Shown: positions 35,531-48,310, numbered from the stretch's first letter. The stretch: DNA of 64,000 bases from Lactarius indigo (GCA_025766275.1 JAFKAC010000002.1:930001-994000); one strand, 5' to 3'. Notes: generated by a model not told the origin, from the sequence alone. Program-made: numbers and translations.

Positions 35531-35819
35531 AAAATATTCCATGTATTTTTCCTCTGCTCCCCTTCATTTATGAGCGCTACCAGGGTGAGGTCATACGTAG
35601 CCATAATAGACGTTCGCGCTCCCGCACAGCCGGCGCACACAGCTGACGAACCAAGCCACACGCAATTACGGTCGACAACCCCAACTACGACGACGACACG
35701 GGCGATCAATAAAACGACCATAGCGGCGCGCCAATTTACTTCCCTCCCTATCTATCTTGAATCATTTGATAGTTATTGAATACTAATTTCAGTAGCTAAA
35801 GTGAAGCCCTGTTGATCGA

Positions 35820-37100
35820 CTCCGTCACTGGCGACCGGTTCCACCGGGACGGAGCTTCGAAAGCATTCACTCTGAGGGGTGACATACCGCTTTTCAGAAG
35901 CGGGTCGAAGATCATACACACCCGGCCCTTACGTGACAATTCCTTCACGAACCAGATAGCGTGTTTTCGGAACTAGGCACACGGAATGGTACGGTAAGGA
36001 TCACACCAGCAATAGCAGCTACAGGCATCTTCGCCCTTGGATGAGGTCATCCACCTTTTATGATGTGATGTTTGCTACAGTAAGGCAATGGCCCCGGAAT
36101 TCGGGCCACCGGAAGTGGGTCGTTGGTTTGGATCATCATGCAACATTCTTGCAACGCGTGGTACGCGATGAGTGGCTGGTTTGGCCCGCAGTCGTTGGCA
36201 TTCCGGACCATCAAAATAGGGCGAGGGAGTGTAAACGCCCTCGGACAGAGGCAAGGACAGAGATTCGCAAAGTGTCGGGGAAGAGTGAACAGTGACCCCC
36301 CATTCACCTGCAAAGCGAACACGGTTAATGTCTTTTCCAAAGGTGATTGACGAGGTTTCAAAGACTCAAGAATGAATGATTGGGTTGTCGTCGGAATCTT
36401 GGGCCTGGATACCAGTACATTTTTCGTGAGTCCACGATAGGGAACCAGAAAATTTACCACAGGTTTAACGTACTTGGTGCCGATGCAATCTTGTGATCTG
36501 AAGAAAGAATGCAACAATGTGATTCGTGTGTCCGCCGCGGCGCAGACGTGTGTATGGCAGTAGAAGTTGAAGCAATACGGCAGGTTTCTGTCGCTTGATG
36601 TCGTACGTGACTTCGATCGTCTCCATCAGATTCGTGAATAAAATCCTCCAGAATCCAGATGTTTAGCCACTTCATACGCGTTCTATTCGCTTGTCATTTT
36701 TCTGACCATTGAAGCGGCGGGCACTCACTATCAGTTCTTCTAGCCAACCTATTCGCGGGTGTCTATTCCCACAGTATGCGGAGGAACGGCTCACTGGGAG
36801 CACCAATCCACGTATCGTTCGGCCCTGGGAAAAACGTCGCAGACTTGATCGAATTAGCCAGAGTCCCGTTGCACGTAAGTAGCTAAGGGCGCGCGCGAGT
36901 GCGGAGTGTTTGGGAACGCAAACCAAGAGGTGGACTGACTCTTGCTGAGGTATGAAGCTGGGGGGGAACTCATCGTTATTTACTTGGGTCGTAAAGGCTG
37001 TGGATACAGGAATCAATACAATATATATATTGGATCCGTATATCCCGGCTGGTAGGGCGACGCTGGTGTATTGCGGAGAGAGATCTGCACAGGGCCAGGC
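35820..37100 (-). repeat. Block X, copy 3 (between P450 copies 2 and 3)
   Basis: Contains the same landmarks as the other blocks: the CAAAGACTCAAGAATG word near 36360, a GAGTCCACGATAGGGAACC element near 36430, and GGAACGGCTCACTGGGAGC near 36782, which matches GGAACGGCTCACCGGGAGC near 40406. A minus-strand open frame at 36047-36517 encodes 156 residues, including VPYRGLTKNVLV and LESLKPRQSPLEK, peptides that recur at 34.7 and 39.98 kb. Whether this is a gene or a relic is unresolved. Confidence 0.5.
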
Positions 37101-37319
37101 ACTTACCAGGTGCCACTGCTGGCCACCATCCCAGTCCTAATGGAAAATTTGGCAATGCAAACAAGAAAAGAAAAGACTCGGGGACAGTAATGTGGCACTA
37201 AGTCTGAACAAAATCGATCGGGCTTGCAGGGAATCTTCCACACGACATTTCAGATATGACCAGAGCTAGATATCAGAATTCCTACATCGCATGCACGTCC
37301 ACCTACACACCTTTTCCTT

Positions 37320-39563
37320 TCATTCTTCTAAAGACTTCATCACAAGGCCCATCCATGCACCTTGCCCACCCTCCACCCTAGGTGCCATCAGACCGATTGG
37401 TTTACGATAGATCCGTGTTTTCTCGGTTTGAGGGGGCAGGGAAAATTCAAAATTCTCGAGGAGTGTGACGATAATGGTCTGCATCTCAAGGACTCTATGG
37501 AAGATGCTCGTAGTTAAGAGACTCTGTACAAAGAAAGGGCTTACGCGAATCGCCATCCAATGCATGCACCCGGGCCGCTCGCTACGAAGCAAATACTGGG
37601 GCTCAGAACACAGACGGACAGAGAATGGGAGTGGTACTCACAGAAGGTTAACCTGCGTTGCAAGGCCGTAATTTGAAACCGCTTGATAGAGCCTGATAAT
37701 GCTCACAAATTACCAAAGAGACCAACGTTTGAACGTTTAGATTTATCAATGTTCAAGAAACGCTTTGGCTTGAACTCATTTGCGTCTGCGCCCCAGATCT
37801 CCGGAAGACTAAAGTCGTGAGCGCGGCTACCACCACAGTGCCACGAGCGCCTCACCGATTGTACACTCCAACAGCGAGATCAACTAGCGTTCCTTTCCTG
37901 ACGGGAATCGAAGAGATTTTCTCGCCTGATCTCGTGGCAATTGGAGAGGACAAAGGTATCACGTCATCCCGCGTTGCTTCCTTCAACATAGTATGAACTA
38001 TGGGGTGTAACCTCAGCACCTCCTATATTACAAAGGGACACCTTAGCGATGAAAAAGTGCCGATTATAATGGCGATATACCTTGAGAGTTGCCAGGGTGT
38101 ATGCCATGCTCTCGAGATCTGCTGCCGATAGTTCCTCGCCACATTTCTTTGCACGTATAGTCGCAATCTCCGCTCGAACGCGCTCTTGACATTCGGGGTT
38201 CCTCGAAATTTCATAGAAATACCACGCCAAGGTGTTTGCGGTTGTATCATGTCCAGCGAAGAGGAGAGTACTATGGATGGTTAATAAATGGACCACCCGC
38301 CGACCATGTCCGACGTACGCGATCTGGTCAACCATTTCAATGTCGGATAGCTTATCCCTGGAATTCTCGGATGAATTTGCCCGTAGCAGTACGCTCATGA
38401 CATCTTTCCCATCACCTTCGATGATGCTCCTCTCGACGATGCCCTGAGAGAAGTTGCGTATGAACGCCGAATACTCCCGAAATCGGCGGTATCGGGGTGT
38501 AGGTAGGTACTGGGCAAGGTCGAGTAGCAGCTCCGGAATGTAGTACCAGAGTGTCTTGATGATGAAGTTGTATCGTGGGGGAGTTCCGGTGCTTCAGTGG
38601 TACACAGTCAACATGAAAGTGAACGGGCTCTAACAGTCATGACTTACAATAAACTCTCATTTTGTTTGCGCAACGGATTTTCGAGGCCGTCGAGGGACCC
38701 AAACTGGAAGCCAAAGCCGACTACAATAATATTGAGTATTACGATAACGCAAGCATGACTCGGATAACTGACGTGCCTTCTCCGATGACGTCGAGCGTCG
38801 TACGCGATAGCCACCCGACCACGTCAATGAACGACTGACCAGAAAGGTCAGCAGCAATTACTTCTTCCTTCAACACCTGAACAAGCTGTTTATGACCAAG
38901 ATTAGTCCGAGGGCACCTCGGCGCAACACACATTAAACGTTAAACCTTAGATGCCGAATTCTGGAACATTGGTAGGAAAGTTCTCATTTGTGGCGCTGAG
39001 AACGCTGGATTCATGATATCCCGCTGGCGTCGATGTGTTTCGCCTTGAGAAATTCGTGAGTCGAGCCGTGGTTGTCAAGGTAAATCACGAACCAGTAGCC
39101 CACGTGAGGCCTTTTCCAAGTGTGATTTCGGCCAACTTTCGCGCCTCCTTTCGCTTGTCGAAGTGATATCCAGGAACGTGAAGAATGTACCGCAACGCCT
39201 CCGGGTCAGCTACCACCAAGCGATCTTTCTGGGATTACTCTCAGATGAGCGAGGGACGACACTGGATCGAGTGGTGACTTACGCCAAGACACCCATGCAG
39301 TCGCCAGACATTGCCATATTCACGCGCCCATTTGAACTCGCAATCCCCCACCTCATTCTGGCAAATAAGCTCAATCTCGTTTCCTGAGCTACCAGTGAGC
39401 CCCAGCTATCGAGGAGGGATCCATGGCACCCGCCATACAGCAAGGAGGATGAATCGGGACCTCGGAGCTTTCTTAGGAAGTCTTTCTGCCAGTGGTAATA
39501 AATGCGAGCAAGGAATGCGGAGACGACAACGAAGGGAAGTAGAGCAGTGACGTGGTTGCCCAT
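37320..39563 (-). CDS. Cytochrome P450 monooxygenase (copy 3)
   Basis: Third paralogue, closest to copy 2. It starts at 39563 (MGNHVTALLPFVVVSAFLA anchor, LRGPDSSSLLYG hinge). Later motifs are FKWAREYGNVW, THRRQRDIMNPAFSA (near 39010), WLSRTTLDVIGE (near 38790), the I-helix AGHDTT (near 38245), the K-helix EVLRLHP (near 38010) and the C-terminus MGLVMKSLEE ending at 37320. The haem loop across two introns (about 37550-37650) reads FSSGPGACIGWRF, again with Gly in place of the usual Arg. No frameshift or premature stop was seen at the joints followed. Likely ER-bound; substrate unknown. It forms a tandem duplicate with copy 2 at about 5.4 kb spacing. Confidence 0.8.
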
Positions 39564-39699
39564 TGGGTGTGGACTGGCTTTCCTTCGTCTGTCTCGCTTT
39601 ATATTTCAGCATCCTGATGTGAAGTACAGGGATCACTTGCTATAGTAACCACCAAGAGAAGTCTATAGATAACGGTGAAAAGGAGGCGGGATTCTCAGG

Positions 39700-41000
39700 A
39701 AACCACGGAGGTCCCCTACCCGTTAGACGAAAGCAGGAAAAAATGAAACACGAGGACAAAAGGCGCGTCCCCGTTCTGCTTTGGGCTCCTGTTCCATGAG
39801 CCCACGTAACTTACGATGTGATGGAAGGAGCTGCGCAGCTGACATAAAGCCGCCTTCCAGTTGCCGAAAGCTCTCAAAAACAAAACCCTTATCTGAGTAG
39901 CCACAATGAAAACACGCTCGATGTCTTTTTGAAGGGAGATTAGCGAAAATTTCAATTGCTCGAGAACGATTTGGTTGACATCGAAGTCTAGTACGTTTTC
40001 CGTGAGTTCACGACAGGGAACGACAACGCGCCCTGAGTTCAACCATAATTGGCGACGGCGCGACGATCTGTTGAAAAATTTGGAGGAAGAAACTAAGTAA
40101 TTTTCGCAGGCTATCACGCGACTGACCAACGGTAGGCGTTTACGGAAAAAATACAACGATGCGATTCGTGTATCCGCGGACGTGTGCATAGCGGCAAAAC
40201 TTGAAGTGATGTCCGGGGGGTTTTCGGCCCTCAACATGACTTCGATCATCTCCATCAGCTTCGTGAATAATCTTCTGCAGATTTTTAGCCACGTTATAAG
40301 TATTCTATTCGTCCGTCAACTTTTCTGATCTTGTAAGCGGACACTCACAATCTGTTCTTCCAGCCAATCCCTTCACGAATGTCTTTGCCCTCACAATAGA
40401 CGAAGGAACGGCTCACCGGGAGCACCGATCTACGTATCGTTCACTGCACGATCTCCTTTTCCGAGGCCCGAGAGCGGAGAGAACCTTACGTGATACCTTC
40501 CCGTGCATTGGAGTCGTTCACACAGTGTGCAGTGGGTGGTATCCTTGAATAAACCGCGGAATGAACTATACCGAGAAGTGGCCACATTTTTCCACCAGAC
40601 AGACCAACTTAAAGTTTTCGCTGGGATGAGTACCGAGGAATCAAGACAACGCGGTGAGAATTCTTGTAAATGGGGTATCACAGAACAAAAGGTAGGCAAG
40701 GAGCTCATTATTAGGAGAAAATAATCGTAGAATAGAAAGGCGGGTATGAATTGTGAAGGTTCATTGGTTTCGAAGACGGACAGTAAGCCTGAGCAAGGGA
40801 CACGAGTGATTATCCGGCAGCTTGCAGACTAGTATTAACAGAAAGCACTTGTTCATCCCAAGAGAAGCGATAATTTTGGGTGCGTCAGATAGCGCTTCGT
40901 GTCAGAGTCAGCTTCGAGTGTCGCTGGATGATGGGGTGAAAGTTAAATATGATTGCGGCCGAAGTTATGCCAACCTGAGATTGAGGTTGACTGCCAGTAT
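39700..41000 (-). repeat. Block X, copy 4 (upstream of P450 copy 3)
   Basis: Carries the shared landmarks (GTGAGTTCACGACAGGGAACG near 40000, GGAACGGCTCACCGGGAGC near 40406, CCTTGAATAAACCGCGGAATG near 40540). The minus-strand frame 39716-40255 encodes 179 residues with VVPCRELTENVLDFDVNQIV and LISLQKDIERVFIVATQ, the longest open version of the repeated peptide. It could be a real gene of unknown function whose other copies are degraded. Confidence 0.5.
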
Positions 41001-41135
41001 TATGTAATATGAGAGTCCAAATGCAAATATTCGCTACAAGGTAGTAAGATCACAGCATGAGTACAGAGCGAAAAGTGCGAAGAGACAGGAAGTTCTATAC
41101 TGTATTTTCAGAGACTGCACGGCCGACAGGCACAC

Positions 41136-43694
41136 CTATGGGTCCTCCACCACGGCACGCTCCATCTCCTCTAGCGCTCTCCGCGCACGCTCCCTCACCT
41201 CTCTCTCCACGGCACCAGCCACGCCTCCGCCAGGGCCACCAGCGCCTCCAAACTCGACGAGATGTCGCAAGGTGCTCTCGATCCCAGCAGCACGGAGCTG
41301 TGCCGCGCCCCACGCAAGTTCGACGACGGCACCGAGCGCAGCGCAGCGCGCATCAGCAGGCGCATCGACGAGCGCATTGCGGAGCGAGCGGAGGAGCTGT
41401 GCGTGCGCGAGGATGAGTGCTTGGCGCTGCACGTGGCCGTTCGCGAGGTTCGCAAGGGTATACGCGGCCTGCAGCACGACGTCCGAGTCACGTGCCTCGA
41501 GCGCGCTCGCGAGCGCCCCGAGCAGCCGGTCCGCGCCGAGCGCGTCGAACACGGCGTCGACGTCGTCTTCGCAGTCCGCAAAGTTGCGCAGGAGGTACAG
41601 CGCCTGTTCGCGCACGCCCGGGTCTGCGTCATCCAGGCACGCGTCGAGCGCCGGCCAACCGACGTCCGCCATGATCACGCGCTTCGTTTCTGGCGTGCAC
41701 TTGTAGACGAGGTTCTTGAGCGCCCAGAGCGCACTGAGACGCAGCTCGGCGTGGGACGAGTGTAAGAGACGCGCGAGGCGGGCTGCGACACCTTGTTCGA
41801 GGAACGGGGCTCGGAGGGGAGAGTATTGGTTCACGAGATTGCAGACTGCCGCGAGCGCTGCGTGTACGACGCGCCGGTCCTCGTCTTCCTTGGTGAATAC
41901 CGCGAAGAGCGCCGTACCTAGGCCCGAGTCGACAAGCGATGTGCGCGTAACAGCGACGCTACGCGAGAGTGCGCGTACGCATTGACATGCAGCGTAGCGC
42001 ACGCCGGTGTGCCTGTGGGCTAACGCAGTGGCCAAAGGAGGGAGCAGCCGCTGAACGTCTGTCACGTCCCGTCGGATGTCATTGTCGGCAAGTGAGAGGA
42101 CCGCGATTGCCGTAAGCGCAGCCTCACGCAGCCGGCATAGGCTCTCCGGTTCGTCTTCCTCCCATTCAGACGGTGTTTTGCTATCCGGAGGAGGCGGCGG
42201 GGTCAGGGTACGAACGAGCTCGCAAAGTTTCGCAAGAGATCCTCTGTCGAAAGCGGTTTGACAAAGGTCCTTCTCGTCCATCACCAAGTAATCTAGAGAG
42301 CAATTCAGTCGGGACCATATATGCAGCATTGGCTCATGAAATGTGACTCACTGAGAACAAAACAAGCTTTGGTACGACTTTGAGGTGATTCAGACTTCGA
42401 ATCAATCATACGGTTCATCACATGCAGCACAACAAGAGAGGAGTTAAGGTCCGGTTGGGCTGGATGATGGTGGTTGGTTGCAGTCGCGCGAATGATGTGC
42501 GTCGCGCTGGAAGCCCGGTCAGTAGGCATGATAACAATCAAATATTAGTTGTCTCTACCATAGGCTCGCTGCGAGCTGCACATCCGTAGAACGGGATTTA
42601 CACAGTCCCAAAACCAGCACCAGTGTGGGGGGAGGCTCTGACACTATTCTCAGAATCAAGAGACTACGGACAGATGGCCAAGAACACCGCGCACCAGGGA
42701 TAGACCTGGCCACGGGGGCCTTAGCAAGGTGGACAGCAACATCGTGATTGTCTTTGGCGAGTGCGGCAAGGGCATTCAATGCAGTCTCCTGTACCTTGAC
42801 GTCACGGCTACGCAGCAGCGCCGTAAGATGACGCGCAACCCACCCACCACCACTAGACTGTGCGGGTGCTACGGTTTCTGGGCGTTCCCAGCGGCGGCGC
42901 CCGCGTGGGACCTCTCGGGTCCGTTCGGCCGGAGGAACCCACTCTGCTACGGTAGTGCGATGACTCGGAGCGCGAAGCGCCGAACCAAGTAGCTGTGCGA
43001 TACACATGCTCACCCGCGTTGAGGCATCAGTGAGGAGAGGGAGGTACAAGTCTAGAACCTCGAGCTGCGCAATAGAAGCTGTCAGGCCGAATGAAGGAAG
43101 GAAGACGAAACTGAGCAGGTATCCGTACCCGGAAGAAATACTCGAGCGCAAGTTTTGCATCATCGCGGACAGGCGATGAGTCATTTCCTAGACCCCATTG
43201 CGAGGGGCCCACTAGCTCTGCACATGCTGCGGCGATTGCGCGAAGGGCGCGGGCGAAGGCAGCTTTGATTGGAACAGGCTCAGAGGGGCCGAAGCGCGAA
43301 ATGGCATAGAGGAAGGACTGATGGGCATTGGCGTGGAGGAGTCCGCGGAGGGCCTCCGGGGAACCTAATGACCCAAGGATAAGTGTACGTGGGAGAGACG
43401 TGCGCAGCAACCAACCCCGCACCGTAGGATAAGGAGGTTATGACCTGGGCAGCTTCGACACGGATGTCGTCTTGTGATCCCGCAGCTTCCTCGAATTGTT
43501 CTGGGGCGTTAAGACATTTCACGAGGCTGACCAGGGAAAGAAACGTGGTCACATAGGCGGACAGAGAGGAGAGCAGTGACGCACGTGGCAACAAAGAGCT
43601 CGTCGGCGGCTAGTGCTAATTTCGCAGAGGGGTTACCGATGACATTATTCTTGACCCTCTTGAGGGTTGACACGTTGACTGTCTGAACAGTCAT
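41136..43694 (-). CDS. Armadillo-repeat protein, ARMC8/Vid28 (GID5) homologue
   Basis: Likely the armadillo subunit of the GID/CTLH E3 ubiquitin ligase. The start is set at 43694 (MTVQTVNVSTLKRVKNNVIG), since the same start is recognisable in three duplicated remnants downstream, and N-terminal KxxVIGN matches the family. Next come exons with LVKCLNAPEQFEEA and DDIRVEAAQVITSLSYG (43400-43530), GLTASIAQLEVLDLYLPLL (near 43050) and VQETALNALAALAKDNHDVA (near 42780). The large last exon (about 42280-41136) holds repeated ARM helices and the family-typical LWALKNLVYKCTPETKR (near 41700), plus YLLRNFADCEDDVDAVF, ending MERAVVEDP. Introns are short; several ends are inferred. It is divergently transcribed from RdRP copy 1. 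Confidence 0.8.
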
Positions 43695-43901
43695 TGTAGC
43701 AAATGAAAGGAGCTGAAAGGGGAGCACGAGTGGGAAAACGGATATTTGGGAACAGCGCCTTTCAGCCTGTTATGGGGGTCACATCATCATTCCGAGGCTT
43801 TGCGGCTGCGCACACCTGGCCCGCAGCCTTTGGGAACTCCTTTTATAAGAGCATCTGAGCATCAACGTGTTCGTCCGGCTACTCTACTGCTACATCTCCT
43901 C
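43695..43901. promoter_or_regulatory. Divergent promoter between ARMC8-like gene and RdRP copy 1
   Basis: Only 207 bp separate the two start codons. A TATA-like TTTTATAA (43841-43848) lies 53 bp upstream of the RdRP ATG. It is preceded by a GAGGCTTTGCGGCTGCGCAC word and a CCGCAGCC word. All these elements recur at the same spacing before RdRP copies 2-4, so they are the best candidate core-promoter module. Function is inferred. Confidence 0.5.
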
Positions 43902-46900
43902 ATGGAAATCGAACTTAAACGCATAAGTTTCGATGCAGACGTCTATGATGTTCGCAAAGCCGTAGAGCTCGTCCTGCACGGACCCGATCTGTATGACCCC
44001 AACGACAGAGACAACAAAGGGAGAAAGCCCAACTTTCTAATCGTCATGGGCGAGAGCCCCGCAGGCCGTCTTCACAACGGGACTGCGATCCTCCGCGTGC
44101 CCTCTAAGCTAGGCTTACGACTCCTTCGGTGGAACAAGGAGTCAGACGACCACAATATCGTTGTATGCGGACAACCCCTCCGTATTTTCAACGCCCATCG
44201 GAGTGCTCCCCATAACGTGAAGCAGGAGCTGGAAAAAGCGCTCTATGTCGACGCGGATCAAGATAAACTCCACACGAAAAAGAAAGAATATGCCAGCCAG
44301 GTTTGTCTGCGAGTCGCAAACATTCAATTTGGTGTCTGGTACAGGGAATCAAGTGGACCACACAACCGAAGTCGAGCCTTCTCGACCGAGTATGATCGAG
44401 AGTTCCTCCGTCAGAGCGCAGCATACATCACAGTCGTCTACGAATATAGCCACATCCGCATTGACGTGAGTACCACCCTCTCCGTTCGCGCGCGTAACCG
44501 ACGTCTACCGCACTCAGATAGGACAGAGACACACGGAAGAGGACAATTTCCTGATTATCGTCAAATTCACCTCTATAAAAAAGCTCGGCATCGGTTACGA
44601 CGAATTTGGTCAACCGTGTGCGTATTTCCAGCATCTGTGCCGTGAGTGACTGAGAGGAAACGACTATCAGTCATCATATTTGACTTGTTCGCGCCTCCAA
44701 ATTTCGAGCAAGAAAGCTTCAACAACCGGGCCCCAGAAGGAGTCGAGCGAAAGGGGAAATTCAAGACGCGCGACCGCATATCCACACTGAACGATGCACA
44801 TGCTTCCATCGCCCCATACGCTCATCATCTCCGTATCGTCCTAGCTGACCCCGACGACCTCCTCAAGTTCGAGAAGGTGTGCCACATCGCGGAGTGTGAG
44901 CCGCGCCCAATTCGCATCGCCCGAGTCGATGCTCTGGCAAAGAAGTTCTTCGCTCACCGCGAATTATACCACCTCCGACGCTGGATAGAGACGATGGACT
45001 GGAAGAATGCGTTCCAGATTGAGGCCTACGTACGCTGTGGCCTTCTCAATACCCACGACCTCCTCCGCTCGTTGCAGAAACCAATACAAGACGTGATTCG
45101 TGACTACGGCGACGAGGCTAGCGAGTTATTGCGTCTGTTTTCCGTGGAGCTCAAGATGCCCCAACTGGACGCCAACCCGATTGACTGCCTCGCACGTGTC
45201 CGCTCGGAACATGCCACCATCAAACCTCTCAAACTCGCGGATGGACACATTTCTTGTCATCATGTCATCATCACTCCATCGCGCATCCTTCTCGAGGGCC
45301 CCTATGCAACACAGTCTAACAGAATCATCCGACACTACCAGAGCCACGACCCCGCTCTCGTCGAGTGCTTCATACGCGTGGAGTTTCGTGACGAGGACCA
45401 CCTCCATTACCGCTGGGACGGGGACGTAGATGGCTCGTGGTTCCTCCAGCAGCGAGTGGGGGGTATCTTGCGCGACGGTTTTACCCTCGGTGGGCGTACA
45501 TTTGAGTTCCTCGCCTTTTCGATGAGCGCGCTGCGGGAGCATTCTGTCTGGTTTATGTCACCCTTCCGCGACCCCGTGGAGGGATACGTAACCGCGGAGA
45601 AGATTCGCGCCTCTATCGGGGACTTTTCCAAGACAAAGCTGCTTCGTATGCCGAGCAAGTACGCTGCGAGGATCGCGCAGGCATTCACTGCGACGGAACC
45701 AAGCGTGGAGATTCTTCGCGACGAGTGGGAAGAACAACCTGAATTGGGCCCCCACACGGACGGAGTCGGCACGATTTCTCCGGAGCTCGCTGCCAGGATC
45801 TGGAAGAAAAAATGCAATGCCAACGATCATTTGGGTCGTGTCGAGCCGTCCGCGTATCAATTTCGTTTCCTCGGGTACAAAGGAGTAGTCGTCGTGGACC
45901 ACCGGCTGGAAGGTATCAAGATGCGTCTGCGCGAATCGCAGTGCAAGTTTCCGGTACTCGACGACGAAAAAGCCGAATTTGAGATCGCGCGGGCATTTGA
46001 TTACCCAAACCCTGTCCACCTGAACAGGTCCGTTGGCTTGTATCTCCTACGTCTAGGTTAACTCATACTGGATCATCTAGGCCCGTGGTGATGGCGCTGG
46101 AAGATCGCGGCGTCAAGAAAGAGGCGTTTATCGATCTTCTGGAAAAAGCGAAAGCGAAGATTTACCTCTCTTGCGATTCATTAGAGATATTCGTTGAGCA
46201 ACTCAGGGACCATAGCATGGGCGGTCAATATCACCTAGCCTTCGTCCTCGAGCAGCTCAACAAGCTCGGACTTGACTTCAAGGGTGGCATTAACAAAACA
46301 GCAATCGGGAAGCCATTCTTCGAAAGCCTTCTTCGTTACTCTATGAACCACTCGCTTCGGGAGGTTAAGTTCAAGGCCCGCATCCCGGTTCCAAAAAGTT
46401 ATCAGCTAGTCGGCGTTGCTGATGAAGGTCAGGCGTATATTAACGAAGGCGTGAATGAGGGGGATGTATTCACTCTCAAGCAGGGGTTCATTTATGGTGC
46501 GCTTCTCCTTGGCTCCGTATGCACGTCAGCTTATGTGATGGCATCTAGCATGTGTGCAAAAATCAGCACATGAGGACCCTGTATTCTTGAAGGGCGCTTG
46601 TCTCATCTCTCGGAGCCCGGTCATCCACCCCGGAGATGGTTAGTTTACCGTATCGATCTTACCCAAAGCGTATTGTTTGTCTGACTTTTCCTAAAGTGCA
46701 GCGTGTCCACGCTGTCGGTGAGCCACCTAAAGACAAGATTTGCTTCTTCCGCGGCTTGAAAAATGTTGTGGTCCTACCTGCCGTTGGTACGTAGCGCCTT
46801 TTCGGTTCGTTCTTTTCATCGTTGGAATTTCGTTTCAGGGGAACGTTCCTTGGCTTCGTGCCTCGCAGGAGGAGACCTGGATGGGTACGTTATACGTGTA

Positions 46901-48065
46901 CTCCGGATGCTGGTGTGGTTCATAGCATTCTCCAGGGATACATATGACATCTACATTGGAAATCCGGCCCTTCTCCCCACCGTCCAAACAGACCCGGCGC
47001 CTATGCTTGAGCCCAATGTGCTCACACTAGAGGAAGGCAAGCCCGATGCTACTGTCGACGACATTTGCAAGTTTATCGTCGAATATATCAATTCTGATGT
47101 CATGGTACGTTCCCTACCAGGAAGTTATGCCCTCACGGAGGCTCACGTTTTCTGCGAATCATAGGGCATGCTAGCGAACCGGCATATCACCATCGCAGAT
47201 CAGTCCAAGGTGTGGCGCTATTTCGTCTACGGTAGTATCACCTTCTCATCTCCGATAGGATGGCGTCTTCGATGAGCGGTGTAAGAAGCTCGCTACGTTG
47301 TGCAGCAAAGCCGTCGACTACGCGAAGAACGGCGTGCCTATCGACATTCACAATAACCTCCCAAAATTGTTGATTAAGTTCAAGCCGGACTGGGACAAGA
47401 AGGAGGTGACCGGTGCGCGCGAGATGGATTACTACGAGTCAGATCGGGCGCTAGGGCATATGTTCCGAAGCATCACGCTGCGCGACCCAAACGAGCCCAT
47501 CGATGGTTTCCTCACGACTCCTTCTGGTCAGACGGCTCCTCTCGAAGACCCGATATCCCGCGCGCTTGCCCCACTCGTTCAGAATACGCTCAATGCTACC
47601 ACTACTAATGCTATCACGGAGTTACCGGCAGTAGATGTCCCAGAGGCGGAGGAGCTGCACGCATCTTATGTCCGCGAGATGCGCTACATTTGCGTGACGC
47701 ACACGCTCGTAGACACGCCGGACGTGCGCCTCAAGGAAGAAGAGGTCGTGCTGGGCACGATCACCGCGACCACGACGCAGCCGCGCTGGCGCAAGGACCG
47801 CGCGAACCGCATGAGACTGCATAGCAGAGCGCTCGTGCGCGACATCCGGGCGCAGATCGTCCGCAAGGCCGACGAAGAGGACCCGACGGATGAAGAGCTC
47901 CGCGCGGGGTTGCCGATCGCATGGGGAATGTGGTGCTGGGTGCAGTATCACCTCGACAAGGACAAGGAGTTCATTGAGAGCTTCTCGCTGATTGTTCTCG
48001 GGGTCGTGCTCGACTGCCTGAAGCGTCTCGGTGGGCTTCCGGAGGCCGCGCAATTCCCGAATTGA
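43902..48065 (+). CDS. RNA-dependent RNA polymerase, QDE-1/RDR type (copy 1)
   Basis: Cellular RdRP that makes dsRNA from single-stranded RNA for the Dicer/Argonaute silencing pathway. Ten exons join in frame: 43902-44465, 44518-44617, 44671-46027, 46081-46496, 46549-46638, 46697-46786, 46839-46884, 46936-47104, 47165-47209 and 47259-48065, about 1,227 residues. Landmarks are the N-terminal RISFDADVYDVRKAVELVLH, SCHHVIITPSRILLEGP, EPSAYQFRFLGYKGVVVVD, MGGQYHLAFVLEQLNKLGLD, SAHEDPVF, KDKICFFRGLKNVVVLPA and the catalytic SCLAGGDLDGDTYD. The acidic triad is split by intron 7. Exon 2 could alternatively end at 44641; the upstream donor is conserved in all copies. The C-terminus carries five extra residues (AQFPN) compared with the others. 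Confidence 0.93.
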
Positions 48066-48119
48066 TGTCTTTTGGTTATATGCATGTACGAATTCGAAGT
48101 TGTATCACTGTAGGAGAGT

Positions 48120-48310
48120 AAATAGAAGATGTAGGATAGTTCGATCGCCCGTTGACGCGAGATTGATAATCAAGGCCTGGGGGGCCTGCGGCTGCCGGGA
48201 CTCGCAGCTGGATGTCTGTCATCCTCACCACCTCTTGAAGGGTTTTCACCTTCAATGGCCTTCCAAAACCTCCCTGAGTACTGCATTTACGCGCAGCTCA
48301 CAATGGCACT
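48120..48310. other. 3' flank of RdRP copy 1
   Basis: The first part, to about 48150, resembles the 3' flanks of copies 2 and 3 (GTAGGAGAGTAAAT, GATGTAGGATAGTT). Beyond it the sequence is unique to this interval. Confidence 0.4.

Noticed and set aside
41057..41765. Plus-strand frames of 119-167 codons
   Set aside because: They mirror the ARM-repeat exon of the ARMC8-like gene and have no family features of their own.
44618..44641. Alternative later donor for RdRP copy 1 exon 2 (GTGAGT at 44642)
   Set aside because: It keeps frame in copy 1, but the equivalent site is missing in copies 2-4, whereas the GTGCGT donor at 44618 is present in all four.
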